A DNA stretch of 15,360 nucleotides from Lachnospiraceae bacterium (GCA_024684155.1 JAIKXK010000148.1:1-15360); one strand, 5' to 3'; shown: positions 1-7,524, counted from the stretch's first letter. Translations and numbers: made by a program. Notes: generated from the sequence alone by a model not told the origin.

Positions 1-540
1 AAAACAGGACTTCGTATTTCAGAGTTTTGTGGTTTAACATTAGCGGATATTGATTTAGAGAATCACACGCTTAATATTGATCACCAGTTATTAAAGAGAG
101 GCAGTACGGGATATTATATTCAGGAAACGAAAACAACCAGCGGTACTAGAGTTTTACCAATGACTCCGGATGTTGAAGAATGTTTTCGAAGGATTATTGA
201 GAAGCGCACCCCTCCGAAAGTGGAACCAATGGTAGATGGTCATAGTGGATTTATATACTTTGATAAGGATGGAAGTATTATGTATTCCCTTCATTGGGAA
301 CATTATTTCAAACACATTGTTCAGAAGTACAATAAAATCTATAAGATTCAGATGCCGAAGATTACACCGCATGTTTGCAGACATACATATTGCTCTAATA
401 TGGCTAAATCAGGAATGAATCCGAAAACCTTGCAGTATTTAATGGGACATAGTGATATTGGTGTTACGCTAAATACTTATACACATCTTGGATTTGAGGA
501 TGCAAAGGAAGAGGTTTTGCGACTGCAAAAAGTCATGTAA
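1..540 (+). CDS. Tyrosine recombinase/integrase, C-terminal part (5' end outside window)
   Basis: The reading frame is open from base 1, so only about 179 C-terminal residues are visible. They form the catalytic domain of a phage/Tn916-type integrase, which excises and inserts a mobile element by site-specific recombination. The active-site set is complete: Arg in TGLRISE near the start, a Lys in the KTTSGTR hairpin, HxxR in HVCRHTY, His in the LMGHSD motif, and the nucleophilic Tyr in LNTYTH. The N-terminal arm-binding and core-binding domains are upstream of the window. Nothing suggests decay of the visible part. An integrase at the edge of its element, followed by repeats and then an ordinary chromosomal gene, suggests the element ends between 541 and 735. 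Whether it is an integrative conjugative element or a prophage cannot be told from here. Confidence 0.93.
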   Translation, partial: KTGLRISEFCGLTLADIDLENHTLNIDHQLLKRGSTGYYIQETKTTSGTRVLPMTPDVEECFRRIIEKRTPPKVEPMVDGHSGFIYFDKDGSIMYSLHWEHYFKHIVQKYNKIYKIQMPKITPHVCRHTYCSNMAKSGMNPKTLQYLMGHSDIGVTLNTYTHLGFEDAKEEVLRLQKVM

Positions 541-734
541 AAGAGACGGAAAATCGCCTCAAACCCGCATAAATACTGAGGTATAAATCGAACATTTTTA
601 TACCGATTTTTATACCTTTTGTTTACAATAATACGCAAAATTATGCCAATATATGCCGTGTAATCAAGATGCAAACTCTACATAAAAACATCGGGAAAGC
701 CCGTAAATACAGCATTTATAAGGAATTTAAAACA
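541..734. other. Probable mobile-element/chromosome junction region
   Basis: This 194-base non-coding stretch lies between int and the phosphatase gene. Apart from the arm-like repeats, it has two similar blocks: CCCGCATAAATACTG starting at 564 and CCCGTAAATACAG starting at 700. Related CCCG...AAATAC blocks at both sides of the gap are candidates for core-type or attachment sequences. ATGCC also repeats at 643 and 653. The exact junction cannot be fixed without the other end of the element or an empty-site genome. No clear promoter for the phosphatase gene was found. Confidence 0.3.
580..616. repeat. Candidate integrase arm-type sites downstream of int
   Basis: An 11-bp direct repeat, ATTTTTATACC, occurs at 594-604 and 606-616, a 12-bp period. 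An inverted 8-bp copy, GGTATAAA, lies at 580-587 and could pair with TTTATACC at 597-604. Integrases of the Tn916 group have N-terminal domains that bind short direct repeats close to the element ends. Repeats 40-75 bp after the int stop fit that role. A weak terminator for int is an alternative, but no GC-rich stem with a T tract is present. Confidence 0.45.
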
Positions 735-1187
735 ATGATAAAAATACTATTCATCTGCCACGGCAATATCTGCCGTTCTACTATGGCACAATCAGTTATG
801 CAGTATTTAGTAGAGGAAAGAAATGTGGCAGAGCATTATGAAATTGATTCTGCGGCCACTAGTAGGGAAGAAATTGGAAATGGACCTCACTATGGTACAG
901 TTTCAGAATTAAAGAGACAGTCTATTCCTGTCGTACCTCATAGGGCGAGACAGATGAGGATGGAAGACTATGATTATTATGATTATATAATTGGAATGGA
1001 TACAGCAAATATTCGGAATATAAATCGAATTGCAGGAGGAGATCCAGAAAATAAAATTTATAAGATGATGAGTTTTACTGGTTCCTCGGAGGATGTAGAT
1101 GATCCTTGGTATACAGGTGATTTTAGTGGCGTCTATGGTCAAATACGGGCAGCTTGTGAACAGTTACTAAATCAGTTAGAGTCATAA
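735..1187 (+). CDS. Low-molecular-weight protein tyrosine phosphatase
   Basis: This cytoplasmic phosphatase removes phosphate from phosphotyrosine (some relatives act on phosphoarginine) through a phosphocysteine intermediate. The 150-residue length is typical of the family. The CX5R P-loop is at the N-terminus, C8-HGNIC-R14-S, and the general acid is in the DDPWY motif, most likely D123. The IDSAATS stretch after the P-loop is also family-like. The ATG at 735 was chosen because it places the P-loop at residues 8-15, as in relatives, and AAGGA at 720-724 lies ten bases upstream. An in-frame ATG at 669 would add 22 residues that do not resemble the family and lie in the likely element junction. 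The gene appears monocistronic. No cognate tyrosine kinase or capsule gene is nearby, so the physiological substrate is unknown. Confidence 0.92.
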   Translation: MIKILFICHGNICRSTMAQSVMQYLVEERNVAEHYEIDSAATSREEIGNGPHYGTVSELKRQSIPVVPHRARQMRMEDYDYYDYIIGMDTANIRNINRIAGGDPENKIYKMMSFTGSSEDVDDPWYTGDFSGVYGQIRAACEQLLNQLES

Positions 1188-1194
1188 TAAGAAA

Positions 1195-1226
1195 AAAGGG
1201 AAGTTTGAGTTATCAAACTTCCCTTT
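1195..1226 (-). terminator. Intrinsic terminator between convergent genes
   Basis: A perfect 14-bp stem (AAAGGGAAGTTTGA at 1195-1208, complement at 1213-1226) encloses a GTTA loop. Read on the minus strand, the stem runs into a T-rich stretch, so it best terminates the leftward SAHH/CNNM operon ending at 1233. On the plus strand the stem is followed by A residues after only three T, so termination of the phosphatase transcript is probably weaker, though the hairpin could protect its 3' end. Confidence 0.85.
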
Positions 1227-1232
1227 AAAAAT

Positions 1233-2573
1233 TTAAGATTCCTCTTCAGTTGCATCTTCTTCATCAGAATTTAATTCAATTGGAGGGCCATTTAAGTCTA
1301 AATCTTTTTGCATTGGTACTTTTTCAGATAAGCGAATCTGTACCTTCGTGACACGATTTCCGTCAATTTCAGCGACACGGAATCTTGCGCCCACAGGAGT
1401 CAGATACATTTCTCCAACTTCAGGGAAATGATTAAATTCCCCGGTTAAGAAACCACCAATGGTATCATAATCTTCTGATGAAATATCTAAGCGAAGCTTA
1501 TGCATTAAATCTTCCAGATTGGCAGTTCCTAAAGCTTCAAAATTATTTTCATCAATCTGTACTAAATCATCTTCTTCATCATCGTCAAACTCGTCTCGAA
1601 TTTCACCTACGAGTTCTTCCAATAAATCCTCAAAAGAGACCATACCTACAACAGATCCATATTCATCTAATACGATGGCTAAACTAATATGGCCACGGCG
1701 CATTTGCTCAAATAAGTCGGAAGTCTTTTTCATTTCATAGGTAAAAAAGGCTTCCTGCATATACTCCTTAATATGGAATCGTGTTCCCTGACGATAGGAG
1801 AGTAGAGATTTCATATTTAAGATTCCAATCACTTGTTCTTTATCGGCGCCAACTACCGGCAAACGAGTGAACTTATCTTTTTCGTATTCTTCCATAATCC
1901 TTTCATAGGACCAGGATTCAGAAACGGTAGTCATATCGATTCGGGGAATCATAATTTCTTTTGCATTAGAATCCTGAAAATCGATGTATTGATAAATCAG
2001 ATTTCGCTCATCAATTTCTAGAGTTCCACTTTCGTGACTAGTTTCCACAATATTTTTAATTTCAGTGGCTGTAAGACCGGAATTTACATCTTCCTTACTT
2101 ACACCCATGGCTTGCATCAGGCCACCGGCTAAATAATTCACCACATAGATAATAGGGGTTAAAAAATACATTAAACGCCAAATGACGCCACCATATTTTA
2201 AAGACATGTCCTCAGCTTTTAATTTGGCCATGGTCTTTGGAGTAATTTCTCCAAAAATCAAAATTAAAAAGGTAAGAACACCGGTGGCAATCCCAGCTCC
2301 GTAACTTCCTAATAGCTTAACCGCTAGGGTAGTAGCTAAAGAGGATGCGGACAAGTTTACGATGTTATTTCCAATTAATATGGCAGATAACATTTTAGGG
2401 GAATCGGAAATGATGTTCATTACCGTCTCAGCTCGTTTATCTCCTTCTTGTGCCATAGTTTTGATTCGTATTTCACTTACAGTAGTAAGAGCGGTTTCTG
2501 CCGATGAAAAAAAGGCAGATAAAAATAAAAGTAAAATTAAAAATAGTATTTGAATTATCGACTCTGCTTCCAC
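1233..2573 (-). CDS. CNNM/CorC-type membrane protein with CBS pair (hemolysin-family, UPF0053)
   Basis: This 446-residue integral membrane protein belongs to the group historically annotated as 'hemolysin', now linked to Mg2+/Co2+ export or tolerance (Bacillus MpfA, enteric PaeA/CorC). The N-terminal ~190 residues are a DUF21/CNNM transmembrane domain with the signatures SAFFSSAETAL and GEITPKT. IMIPRIDM opens the cytoplasmic CBS pair, which normally senses adenine nucleotides. A CorC/HlyC-associated domain follows, then an acidic tail (SDEEDATEEES). The start is GTG at 2573, supported by AGGAG eight bases upstream, inside the end of the SAHH gene. The two genes are separated by three bases, so co-transcription and translational coupling are likely. 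Export of divalent cations is family knowledge; the substrate here is not shown. Confidence 0.92.
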   Translation of the reverse strand: MEAESIIQILFLILLLFLSAFFSSAETALTTVSEIRIKTMAQEGDKRAETVMNIISDSPKMLSAILIGNNIVNLSASSLATTLAVKLLGSYGAGIATGVLTFLILIFGEITPKTMAKLKAEDMSLKYGGVIWRLMYFLTPIIYVVNYLAGGLMQAMGVSKEDVNSGLTATEIKNIVETSHESGTLEIDERNLIYQYIDFQDSNAKEIMIPRIDMTTVSESWSYERIMEEYEKDKFTRLPVVGADKEQVIGILNMKSLLSYRQGTRFHIKEYMQEAFFTYEMKKTSDLFEQMRRGHISLAIVLDEYGSVVGMVSFEDLLEELVGEIRDEFDDDEEDDLVQIDENNFEALGTANLEDLMHKLRLDISSEDYDTIGGFLTGEFNHFPEVGEMYLTPVGARFRVAEIDGNRVTKVQIRLSEKVPMQKDLDLNGPPIELNSDEEDATEEES

Positions 2574-2576
2574 GTA

Positions 2577-3821
2577 TTAAACTCCTGAATTATTTAAGTA
2601 ATCTTTTTGTTCTTGGGTTAATGTATCAATTGAAATGCCAAGGAATGTTAGTTTTCGATTGGCAACGGAAAGATCTACTTCTTTTGGAACAGCAATTAGC
2701 TTTTGTGTTAAATCTTTTCCATGTTCTACTAAGTATTTAGCAGATAGTGCTTGAATGGCAAAACTCATATCCATAATTTCTGCAGGATGTCCGTCGCCAC
2801 AAGCTAAATTTACGAGGCGACCTTCCCCTAAAACATAGATAAAGCTATCTTTTTTTACCTCATATCCAATAATGTTTTGACGCTGATCAATAGTGGAAAG
2901 AGCCATTTTTCGAAGATTTGCCATATCGATTTCTACATCAAAGTGTCCGGCGTTACAAAGTATAGCACCATTTTTCATTTCTAAAAAATCATCCTTTGTA
3001 ATAACACCGGCACAGCCTGTAACTGTAATAAAGAAATCGCCGATTTTTGCGGCTTCTCTCATTGGCATGACTTGAAATCCATCCATAACAGCTTCAATGG
3101 CTTTTATAGGATCAACTTCTGTAATAATGACCTTTGCCCCAAATCCTTTGGCACGCATGGCTACACCTTTTCCACACCAGCCGTAACCTGCTACCACAAC
3201 ATATTTGCCGGCAACAATTAAGTTCGTGGTGCGATTAATACCATCCCAGACCGATTGGCCTGTACCATAGCGGTTATCAAAAAGATGTTTGCAATCTGCA
3301 TCATTTACCATAACCATGGGAAAGGCAAGTTTTTCGGCAGCAGCCATAGCCTTTAGACGAATAATACCAGTAGTAGTTTCTTCGCAACCGCCAATAACGT
3401 ATGGGATTTCGTCTTGTAATTTGGTATGGAGCATATTCACTAAATCACCACCATCGTCAATAATAATATTGCAGTGATTTTTTAACACTTTTTCGATACA
3501 GGAAAAATATTCCTTTTCGCTACAGTTATACCATGCAAAAACATTTAATCCATCCTTTGCCAAAGCAGCAGCTACATCATCTTGTGTAGATAGTGGGTTT
3601 GAGCCTGTAATAAACATTTCAGCTCCACCGGCTGCCAATACCTTACATAGATATGCTGTTTTTGCTTCTAAGTGAACTGATAGTGCAATACGAATTCCAG
3701 CAAAGGGTTTCTCCTTTGAAAAATCATCTTCCAGGGAACGAAGAAGTGGGCAGTTTTTTCTGACCCAATCAATTTTATGTTCTCCAGAAGGTGCTAAAGA
3801 AATGTCTTTAATATCGTACAT
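2577..3821 (-). CDS. ahcY: S-adenosylhomocysteine hydrolase (adenosylhomocysteinase)
   Basis: This cytoplasmic NAD-dependent enzyme splits S-adenosylhomocysteine into adenosine and homocysteine, relieving product inhibition of methyltransferases and recycling homocysteine. The 414 residues contain D123 in DDGGD, E148 in EETTTG, K178, D182 and N183 in KHLFDN, and the NAD-binding loop GYGWCGKG at 212-219. It is shorter than the eukaryotic/proteobacterial form and ends in LTQEQKDYL..., without the C-terminal PDHYRY tail that reaches into a neighbour's NAD site. This matches the short archaeal/Thermotoga-type form, in which S-inosylhomocysteine can be the substrate in some archaea. The start at 3821 has GGGGAGG seven bases upstream; the ATG 33 bases further out lacks a site. 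First gene of a two-gene operon with the CNNM protein. Confidence 0.95.
   Translation of the reverse strand: MYDIKDISLAPSGEHKIDWVRKNCPLLRSLEDDFSKEKPFAGIRIALSVHLEAKTAYLCKVLAAGGAEMFITGSNPLSTQDDVAAALAKDGLNVFAWYNCSEKEYFSCIEKVLKNHCNIIIDDGGDLVNMLHTKLQDEIPYVIGGCEETTTGIIRLKAMAAAEKLAFPMVMVNDADCKHLFDNRYGTGQSVWDGINRTTNLIVAGKYVVVAGYGWCGKGVAMRAKGFGAKVIITEVDPIKAIEAVMDGFQVMPMREAAKIGDFFITVTGCAGVITKDDFLEMKNGAILCNAGHFDVEIDMANLRKMALSTIDQRQNIIGYEVKKDSFIYVLGEGRLVNLACGDGHPAEIMDMSFAIQALSAKYLVEHGKDLTQKLIAVPKEVDLSVANRKLTFLGISIDTLTQEQKDYLNNSGV
2582..2586 (-). promoter_or_regulatory. Shine-Dalgarno inside the SAHH gene that fixes the GTG start
   Basis: On the minus strand AGGAG sits eight bases before the GTG at 2573 and inside the last codons of the SAHH gene, whose stop is at 2577-2579. 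Ribosomes finishing SAHH would end directly beside this site, which favours coupled translation. Confidence 0.75.
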
Positions 3822-3863
3822 AATCAAACCTCCCCGGGATTTTCCCATATACATTTGAAATTT

Positions 3864-3872
3864 ATTATATCA
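3864..3872 (-). promoter_or_regulatory. Extended -10 promoter of the SAHH/CNNM operon
   Basis: On the minus strand the sequence TGATATAAT is a perfect -10 hexamer preceded by the TGn extension. Predicted transcription start is near 3857, giving a leader of about 36 bases before the SAHH start. No good -35 was found at 16-18 bp, which is normal for extended -10 promoters. The short leader holds only a small GGGA/TCCC hairpin beside the ribosome site and is too short for a SAM or SAH riboswitch. Confidence 0.65.
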
Positions 3873-3888
3873 TAAGGCTAAGAGTTTA

Positions 3889-3897
3889 TGGTATACT
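3889..3897 (+). promoter_or_regulatory. Extended -10 promoter of the TPR lipoprotein gene
   Basis: TGGTATACT is a TGn-extended -10 (TATACT at 3892-3897). Counting about seven bases downstream puts the transcription start on the A of the ATG at 3904. It lies back to back with the SAHH promoter, the two -10 boxes being 22 bp apart, so their upstream polymerase contacts overlap. Confidence 0.55.
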
Positions 3898-3903
3898 TGC
3901 CCT

Positions 3904-4860
3904 ATGAAAAAAATGAGATTAACAGCGGTACTTTTGTCAGCAGTCCTTCTTATGACAGGATGTACCTTAAATAGAGAAGAAAAACAAGATAAATTAAAAG
4001 AAACAGCAATTGAAAATATTGGAGCGGGAGATTATGAAAATGCTCTTTCAAATCTAAATGAAGCCCTAACTTTCGCCGGAGGAAAAGTTACAGATCGAGA
4101 AGTGGATATATGCTATTATAAGGGCGCAGTACAGTATTTACTTACAGATACAGCTGGTGCAATTGATACTTATTCTGGACTTATTCTTTACGATGATACA
4201 GATGCATGGGCCTATTATCTAAGAGGAAGCCTATATCTTAAAGAAAAAGAGTCAGAACTGGCACTGAAAGATTATAAAAAAGCAGTGAAAGTTTCCAACA
4301 ATGACTACGAGCTTTATATCCAGATTTATGAAAATTTAAATGCCCAGGATTATCGTGATGAAGGATTGGAATTTTTAAACCTTGCGTTAGAAATAGAGGG
4401 AAGTTCTGCCAATCAATTATTCTGGCGTGGAAGAATCTATCTTATCTTAGAGCAGTATGATGCAGCAGAAAAGGTACTTTTAAGTGCTGTAGAAAAAGGA
4501 AATGCGGAGGCAAATATTTACCTTGCACAGGCGTATCGTGGTAAAGGTGATGAGGATAAGGCGGATGAAGTATTATCTTCTTTTGCAAAAGAAGCTTCTG
4601 CTACCTCTGTAGGATTGCAGGTACTTGGTGATATTTATATGGAAGACGGTGAGTACGAACAGGCTTATGAGGCCTATGAAAAAGCACTGTCTTTAGATGA
4701 TGTTTCAAATAAAAAACAGCTTATGAAAAATGAAATTGGTGCTCTAGAATATATGGGTGACTTTTCCGGTGCTTTAGAAAAGGCAAATGAGTATATTTTA
4801 GAATACCCTTCAGATACTGATGTTCTTAAGGAAATTACATTTTTGACAACGCGTGTCTAG
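3904..4860 (+). CDS. TPR-repeat lipoprotein, function unknown
   Basis: This 318-residue protein has a type II signal peptide (MKKMRLTAVLLSAVLLMTGC). The lipobox MTGC makes C20 the lipidated residue, so the protein is anchored on the outer face of the membrane. The rest is a series of about seven tetratricopeptide-like helix pairs, for example GDYENALSNLNEAL, DTAGAIDTYSGLIL, ESELALKDYKKAV, EQYDAAEKVLLSAV, GEYEQAYEAYEKAL and GDFSGALEKANEYI. TPR solenoids bind peptides or partner proteins; no catalytic domain is present. No Shine-Dalgarno sequence precedes the ATG, and the -10 box is only six bases upstream, so the mRNA may be leaderless. The neighbours (SAHH divergent, nrdD downstream with its own promoter) give no clue to its partner. 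Confidence 0.85.
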   Translation: MKKMRLTAVLLSAVLLMTGCTLNREEKQDKLKETAIENIGAGDYENALSNLNEALTFAGGKVTDREVDICYYKGAVQYLLTDTAGAIDTYSGLILYDDTDAWAYYLRGSLYLKEKESELALKDYKKAVKVSNNDYELYIQIYENLNAQDYRDEGLEFLNLALEIEGSSANQLFWRGRIYLILEQYDAAEKVLLSAVEKGNAEANIYLAQAYRGKGDEDKADEVLSSFAKEASATSVGLQVLGDIYMEDGEYEQAYEAYEKALSLDDVSNKKQLMKNEIGALEYMGDFSGALEKANEYILEYPSDTDVLKEITFLTTRV

Positions 4861-4878
4861 TACTTTGATAAAAATAAA

Positions 4879-4926
4879 ACACAATATATTGTGGTTTTTT
4901 GTATTGACCTAATCTATATTTGGTGC
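4879..4926. promoter_or_regulatory. Paired NrdR-like boxes in the nrdD promoter
   Basis: Box 1 at 4879-4894 reads ACACAATATATTGTGG, an almost perfect palindrome matching the NrdR box consensus ACACWATATATWGTGT. Box 2 at 4911-4926 (AATCTATATTTGGTGC) is weaker but keeps C-T-A-T-A-T and G-T-G at the right places. The starts are 32 bp apart, three helical turns, the usual spacing for tandem NrdR boxes. Box 1 lies just upstream of the -35 and box 2 fills the -35/-10 spacer, so binding would block polymerase. Box 1 followed by six T could also act as a weak terminator hairpin for the lipoprotein gene. Confidence 0.8.
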
Positions 4927-4932
4927 TAAAAT
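4904..4932 (+). promoter_or_regulatory. Sigma-A promoter of nrdD
   Basis: TTGACC (4904-4909) and TAAAAT (4927-4932) are separated by 17 bp, predicting a start near 4939 and a leader of about 67 bases. The ribosome site is AAGGAG at 4989-4994, eleven bases before the ATG, with a further AGGGG closer to it. Confidence 0.8.
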
Positions 4933-5005
4933 AATCTCAAACGCGGCTAGTATATTCGGACGAAATAAAAAGAGTGAAGAGTAAACTGAAGGAGATTAGG
5001 GGAAA

Positions 5006-7405
5006 ATGTTTGAAGTAGTAAAACGCGATGGCCAGGTGGCTGACTTTAATTTAGGAAAGATTAACACAGCTGTAGAAAAAGCTTTCAAAGCTACAGAGAT
5101 GCAGTATGATGATGATATCCTAAGTCTTTTATCATTACGCGTATCAGCGGATTTTCAGAAAAAAATCAAAGAGAATAAGATCTATGTGGAAGACATCCAG
5201 GATAGTGTGGAGCATGTCTTAGAACAGACAGGTTACACAGAGGTTGCAAAAGCCTATATCTTGTATCGTAAACAAAGAGAAAAAATGCGTAACATGAAAA
5301 ATACCATCTTGGATTACAAAGATGTTGTAAATAGTTACGTTAAAGTAGAAGACTGGAGAGTAAAAGAAAACTCCACTGTTACATATTCCGTAGGTGGATT
5401 GATTCTTTCAAACTCTGGAGCCATTACAGCAAATTACTGGTTATCTGAAATTTATGATCAGGAAATTGCCAATGCACACAGAAATGCAGATATTCATATT
5501 CATGATTTATCTATGTTAACTGGATATTGTGCAGGATGGTCTCTAAAACAATTAATCCAAGAAGGCCTGGGCGGTATTTCAGGAAAGATCACATCAGCTC
5601 CGGCAAAGCATTTGTCCGTGCTTTGTAATCAGATGGTAAACTTCCTTGGAATCATGCAAAATGAATGGGCAGGCGCACAGGCCTTTTCCTCCTTCGATAC
5701 CTATTTAGCGCCTTTCGTAAAGGCAGATAATCTGACCTATCGAGAAGTGAAAAAATGCATTGAATCCTTTATTTATGGTGTAAATACTCCAAGTCGTTGG
5801 GGTTCACAGGCGCCATTTACAAACATTACACTTGATTGGACAGTTCCAGGAGATTTAGCAGAACTCCCTGCCATCGTAGGCGGAAAAGAAATGGACTTTA
5901 AGTATAAGGATTGTAAGCAGGAGATGGATATGGTCAATCGTGCCTTCTTAGAGGTAATGATTGAAGGAGATGCAAATGGAAGAGGCTTCCAGTATCCAAT
6001 TCCAACTTATTCCATTACAAAGGATTTTGACTGGTCTGAAACAGAAAACAACAAGCTTTTATTTGAGATGACAGCAAAATATGGTACACCATACTTCTCA
6101 AACTATATCAATTCAGATATGGAACCTTCTGATGTACGTAGTATGTGCTGCAGACTTCGTTTGGATCTTCGTGAACTTCGTAAGAAATCAGGAGGATTCT
6201 TTGGAAGTGGTGAGAGTACTGGTTCTGTAGGAGTTGTTACGATTAACTTACCTCGTATTGCATATCAGGCCACTGATGAAGCAGATTTTTATCGAAGATT
6301 AGATCGTTTGATGGACGTAGCAGCTCGTTCTCTAAAGATTAAACGTGATGTGATTTCTAAATTATTAGATGAAGGATTATATCCTTATACAAAGCGTTAT
6401 CTTGGAACCTTTAACAATCATTTTTCTACCATTGGATTAATTGGTATGAATGAAGTTGGATTAAATGCTTCCTGGCTAAAGGCAGATTTAACTCATGAGA
6501 AGACTCAGGCTTTTGCAAAGGATGTATTAAATCATATGAGAGAGCGTTTGTCAGATTATCAGGAACAGTATGGTGATCTTTATAACTTAGAGGCTACACC
6601 AGCTGAGTCCACGACATATCGTTTGGCAAAACATGATAAAGAACGCTTCCCAGATATTATTACTGCTGGTAATGAAGGAGATACACCTTACTACACCAAT
6701 TCATCACACTTACCGGTAGACTTTACTGCAGATATTTTTGATGCACTTGATGTACAGGACGAATTACAGACCTTATATACTTCAGGAACAGTATTCCATG
6801 CTTTCTTAGGTGAAAAGTTACCTACCTGGCAGTCTGCTGCAAAATTGGTTCGTACCATTGCAGAAAATTATAAGTTGCCATATTACACCATGTCACCTAC
6901 TTACTCCGTATGTAAGGAACACGGATATATTTCTGGAGAACAGTCTACTTGTCCAACCTGTGGTGCTCGTACAGAGATTTATTCACGAATTACTGGTTAT
7001 TATCGTCCAGTGCAAAACTGGAATGAAGGAAAAATCCAGGAATATAAGAATCGTAGATTGTATGATGTTGAACATTCAAGAATTGATGTTACTGCAAAAT
7101 TAAAAGCAGCAAAAGAAGAAGTGGTGGAAAATTCTCATCAGGAAATGACAGAACTTACTTTTTCTCCAAAGGTAACGGCAAGATATCTCTTTACTACAAA
7201 GACCTGTCCAAATTGTGCGAAAGCAAAAGAGATTTTATCTGATGAAGACTACATTGTAATTGACGCAGAAGAAGAACCTGAGCTTACGGAAAAGTATGGT
7301 GTTATGCAGGCACCTACTCTGGTGGTAGTGGATGGGGATTCTAGTGAGAAGTTTGTAAATGCATCAAACATTCAAAAATATGTAAGTGATCATCACAAAA
7401 AATAA
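5006..7405 (+). CDS. nrdD: Anaerobic (class III) ribonucleoside-triphosphate reductase with fused redoxin domain
   Basis: This enzyme makes deoxyribonucleotides without oxygen, using a glycyl radical installed by the radical-SAM activase NrdG. Of 799 residues, 1-~90 are an ATP-cone (FEVVKRDGQ...), the allosteric switch. The catalytic barrel follows, with C175 in TGYCAGW at the expected thiyl-radical position and an M380-C381-C382 cluster. A zinc site uses C636, H639, C649 and C652. The glycyl radical is probably G664 in SRITGYYRP. After a linker, residues ~725-797 form a thioredoxin/glutaredoxin-like domain with CPNC (C734/C737) and the cis-Pro motif QAPT (P770). The fusion suggests an attached thiol electron donor rather than formate alone. 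Activase nrdG normally follows nrdD but is absent here and must be elsewhere. Own promoter with NrdR boxes upstream, strong terminator downstream. Confidence 0.96.
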   Translation: MFEVVKRDGQVADFNLGKINTAVEKAFKATEMQYDDDILSLLSLRVSADFQKKIKENKIYVEDIQDSVEHVLEQTGYTEVAKAYILYRKQREKMRNMKNTILDYKDVVNSYVKVEDWRVKENSTVTYSVGGLILSNSGAITANYWLSEIYDQEIANAHRNADIHIHDLSMLTGYCAGWSLKQLIQEGLGGISGKITSAPAKHLSVLCNQMVNFLGIMQNEWAGAQAFSSFDTYLAPFVKADNLTYREVKKCIESFIYGVNTPSRWGSQAPFTNITLDWTVPGDLAELPAIVGGKEMDFKYKDCKQEMDMVNRAFLEVMIEGDANGRGFQYPIPTYSITKDFDWSETENNKLLFEMTAKYGTPYFSNYINSDMEPSDVRSMCCRLRLDLRELRKKSGGFFGSGESTGSVGVVTINLPRIAYQATDEADFYRRLDRLMDVAARSLKIKRDVISKLLDEGLYPYTKRYLGTFNNHFSTIGLIGMNEVGLNASWLKADLTHEKTQAFAKDVLNHMRERLSDYQEQYGDLYNLEATPAESTTYRLAKHDKERFPDIITAGNEGDTPYYTNSSHLPVDFTADIFDALDVQDELQTLYTSGTVFHAFLGEKLPTWQSAAKLVRTIAENYKLPYYTMSPTYSVCKEHGYISGEQSTCPTCGARTEIYSRITGYYRPVQNWNEGKIQEYKNRRLYDVEHSRIDVTAKLKAAKEEVVENSHQEMTELTFSPKVTARYLFTTKTCPNCAKAKEILSDEDYIVIDAEEEPELTEKYGVMQAPTLVVVDGDSSEKFVNASNIQKYVSDHHKK

Positions 7406-7435
7406 GATTAAAAAATCGAAATATGTATAAGTTAG

Positions 7436-7470
7436 AAAGGCATTGTTTCATAAGAACAATGCCTTTTTTT
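7436..7470 (+). terminator. Intrinsic terminator after nrdD
   Basis: A 12-bp perfect stem (AAAGGCATTGTT at 7436-7447, complement at 7455-7466) with a seven-base loop runs into T at 7464-7470. It separates nrdD from the arabinan operon. Confidence 0.93.
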
Positions 7471-7524
7471 ATTCTTTGTGAAATATGACTAAGAAAGAGT
7501 CTCTTTTTTATCTATTTTAATGGA

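Noticed and set aside
669..734. Longer N-terminus for the phosphatase
   Set aside because: It would move the P-loop away from its conserved N-terminal position and the extension has no family match.
3822..3857. SAM or SAH riboswitch before the SAHH gene
   Set aside because: The predicted leader is only about 36 bases and has none of the conserved helices.
4877..4900. Hairpin plus T run read as an intrinsic terminator of the TPR lipoprotein gene
   Set aside because: The stem is almost pure A/T with a very tight loop; the sequence fits an NrdR box far better. Weak termination remains possible as a side role.
7492..7509. AAAGAG/CTCTTT repeat followed by T as a second terminator after nrdD
   Set aside because: The stem is short with almost no loop and a strong terminator already lies just upstream.
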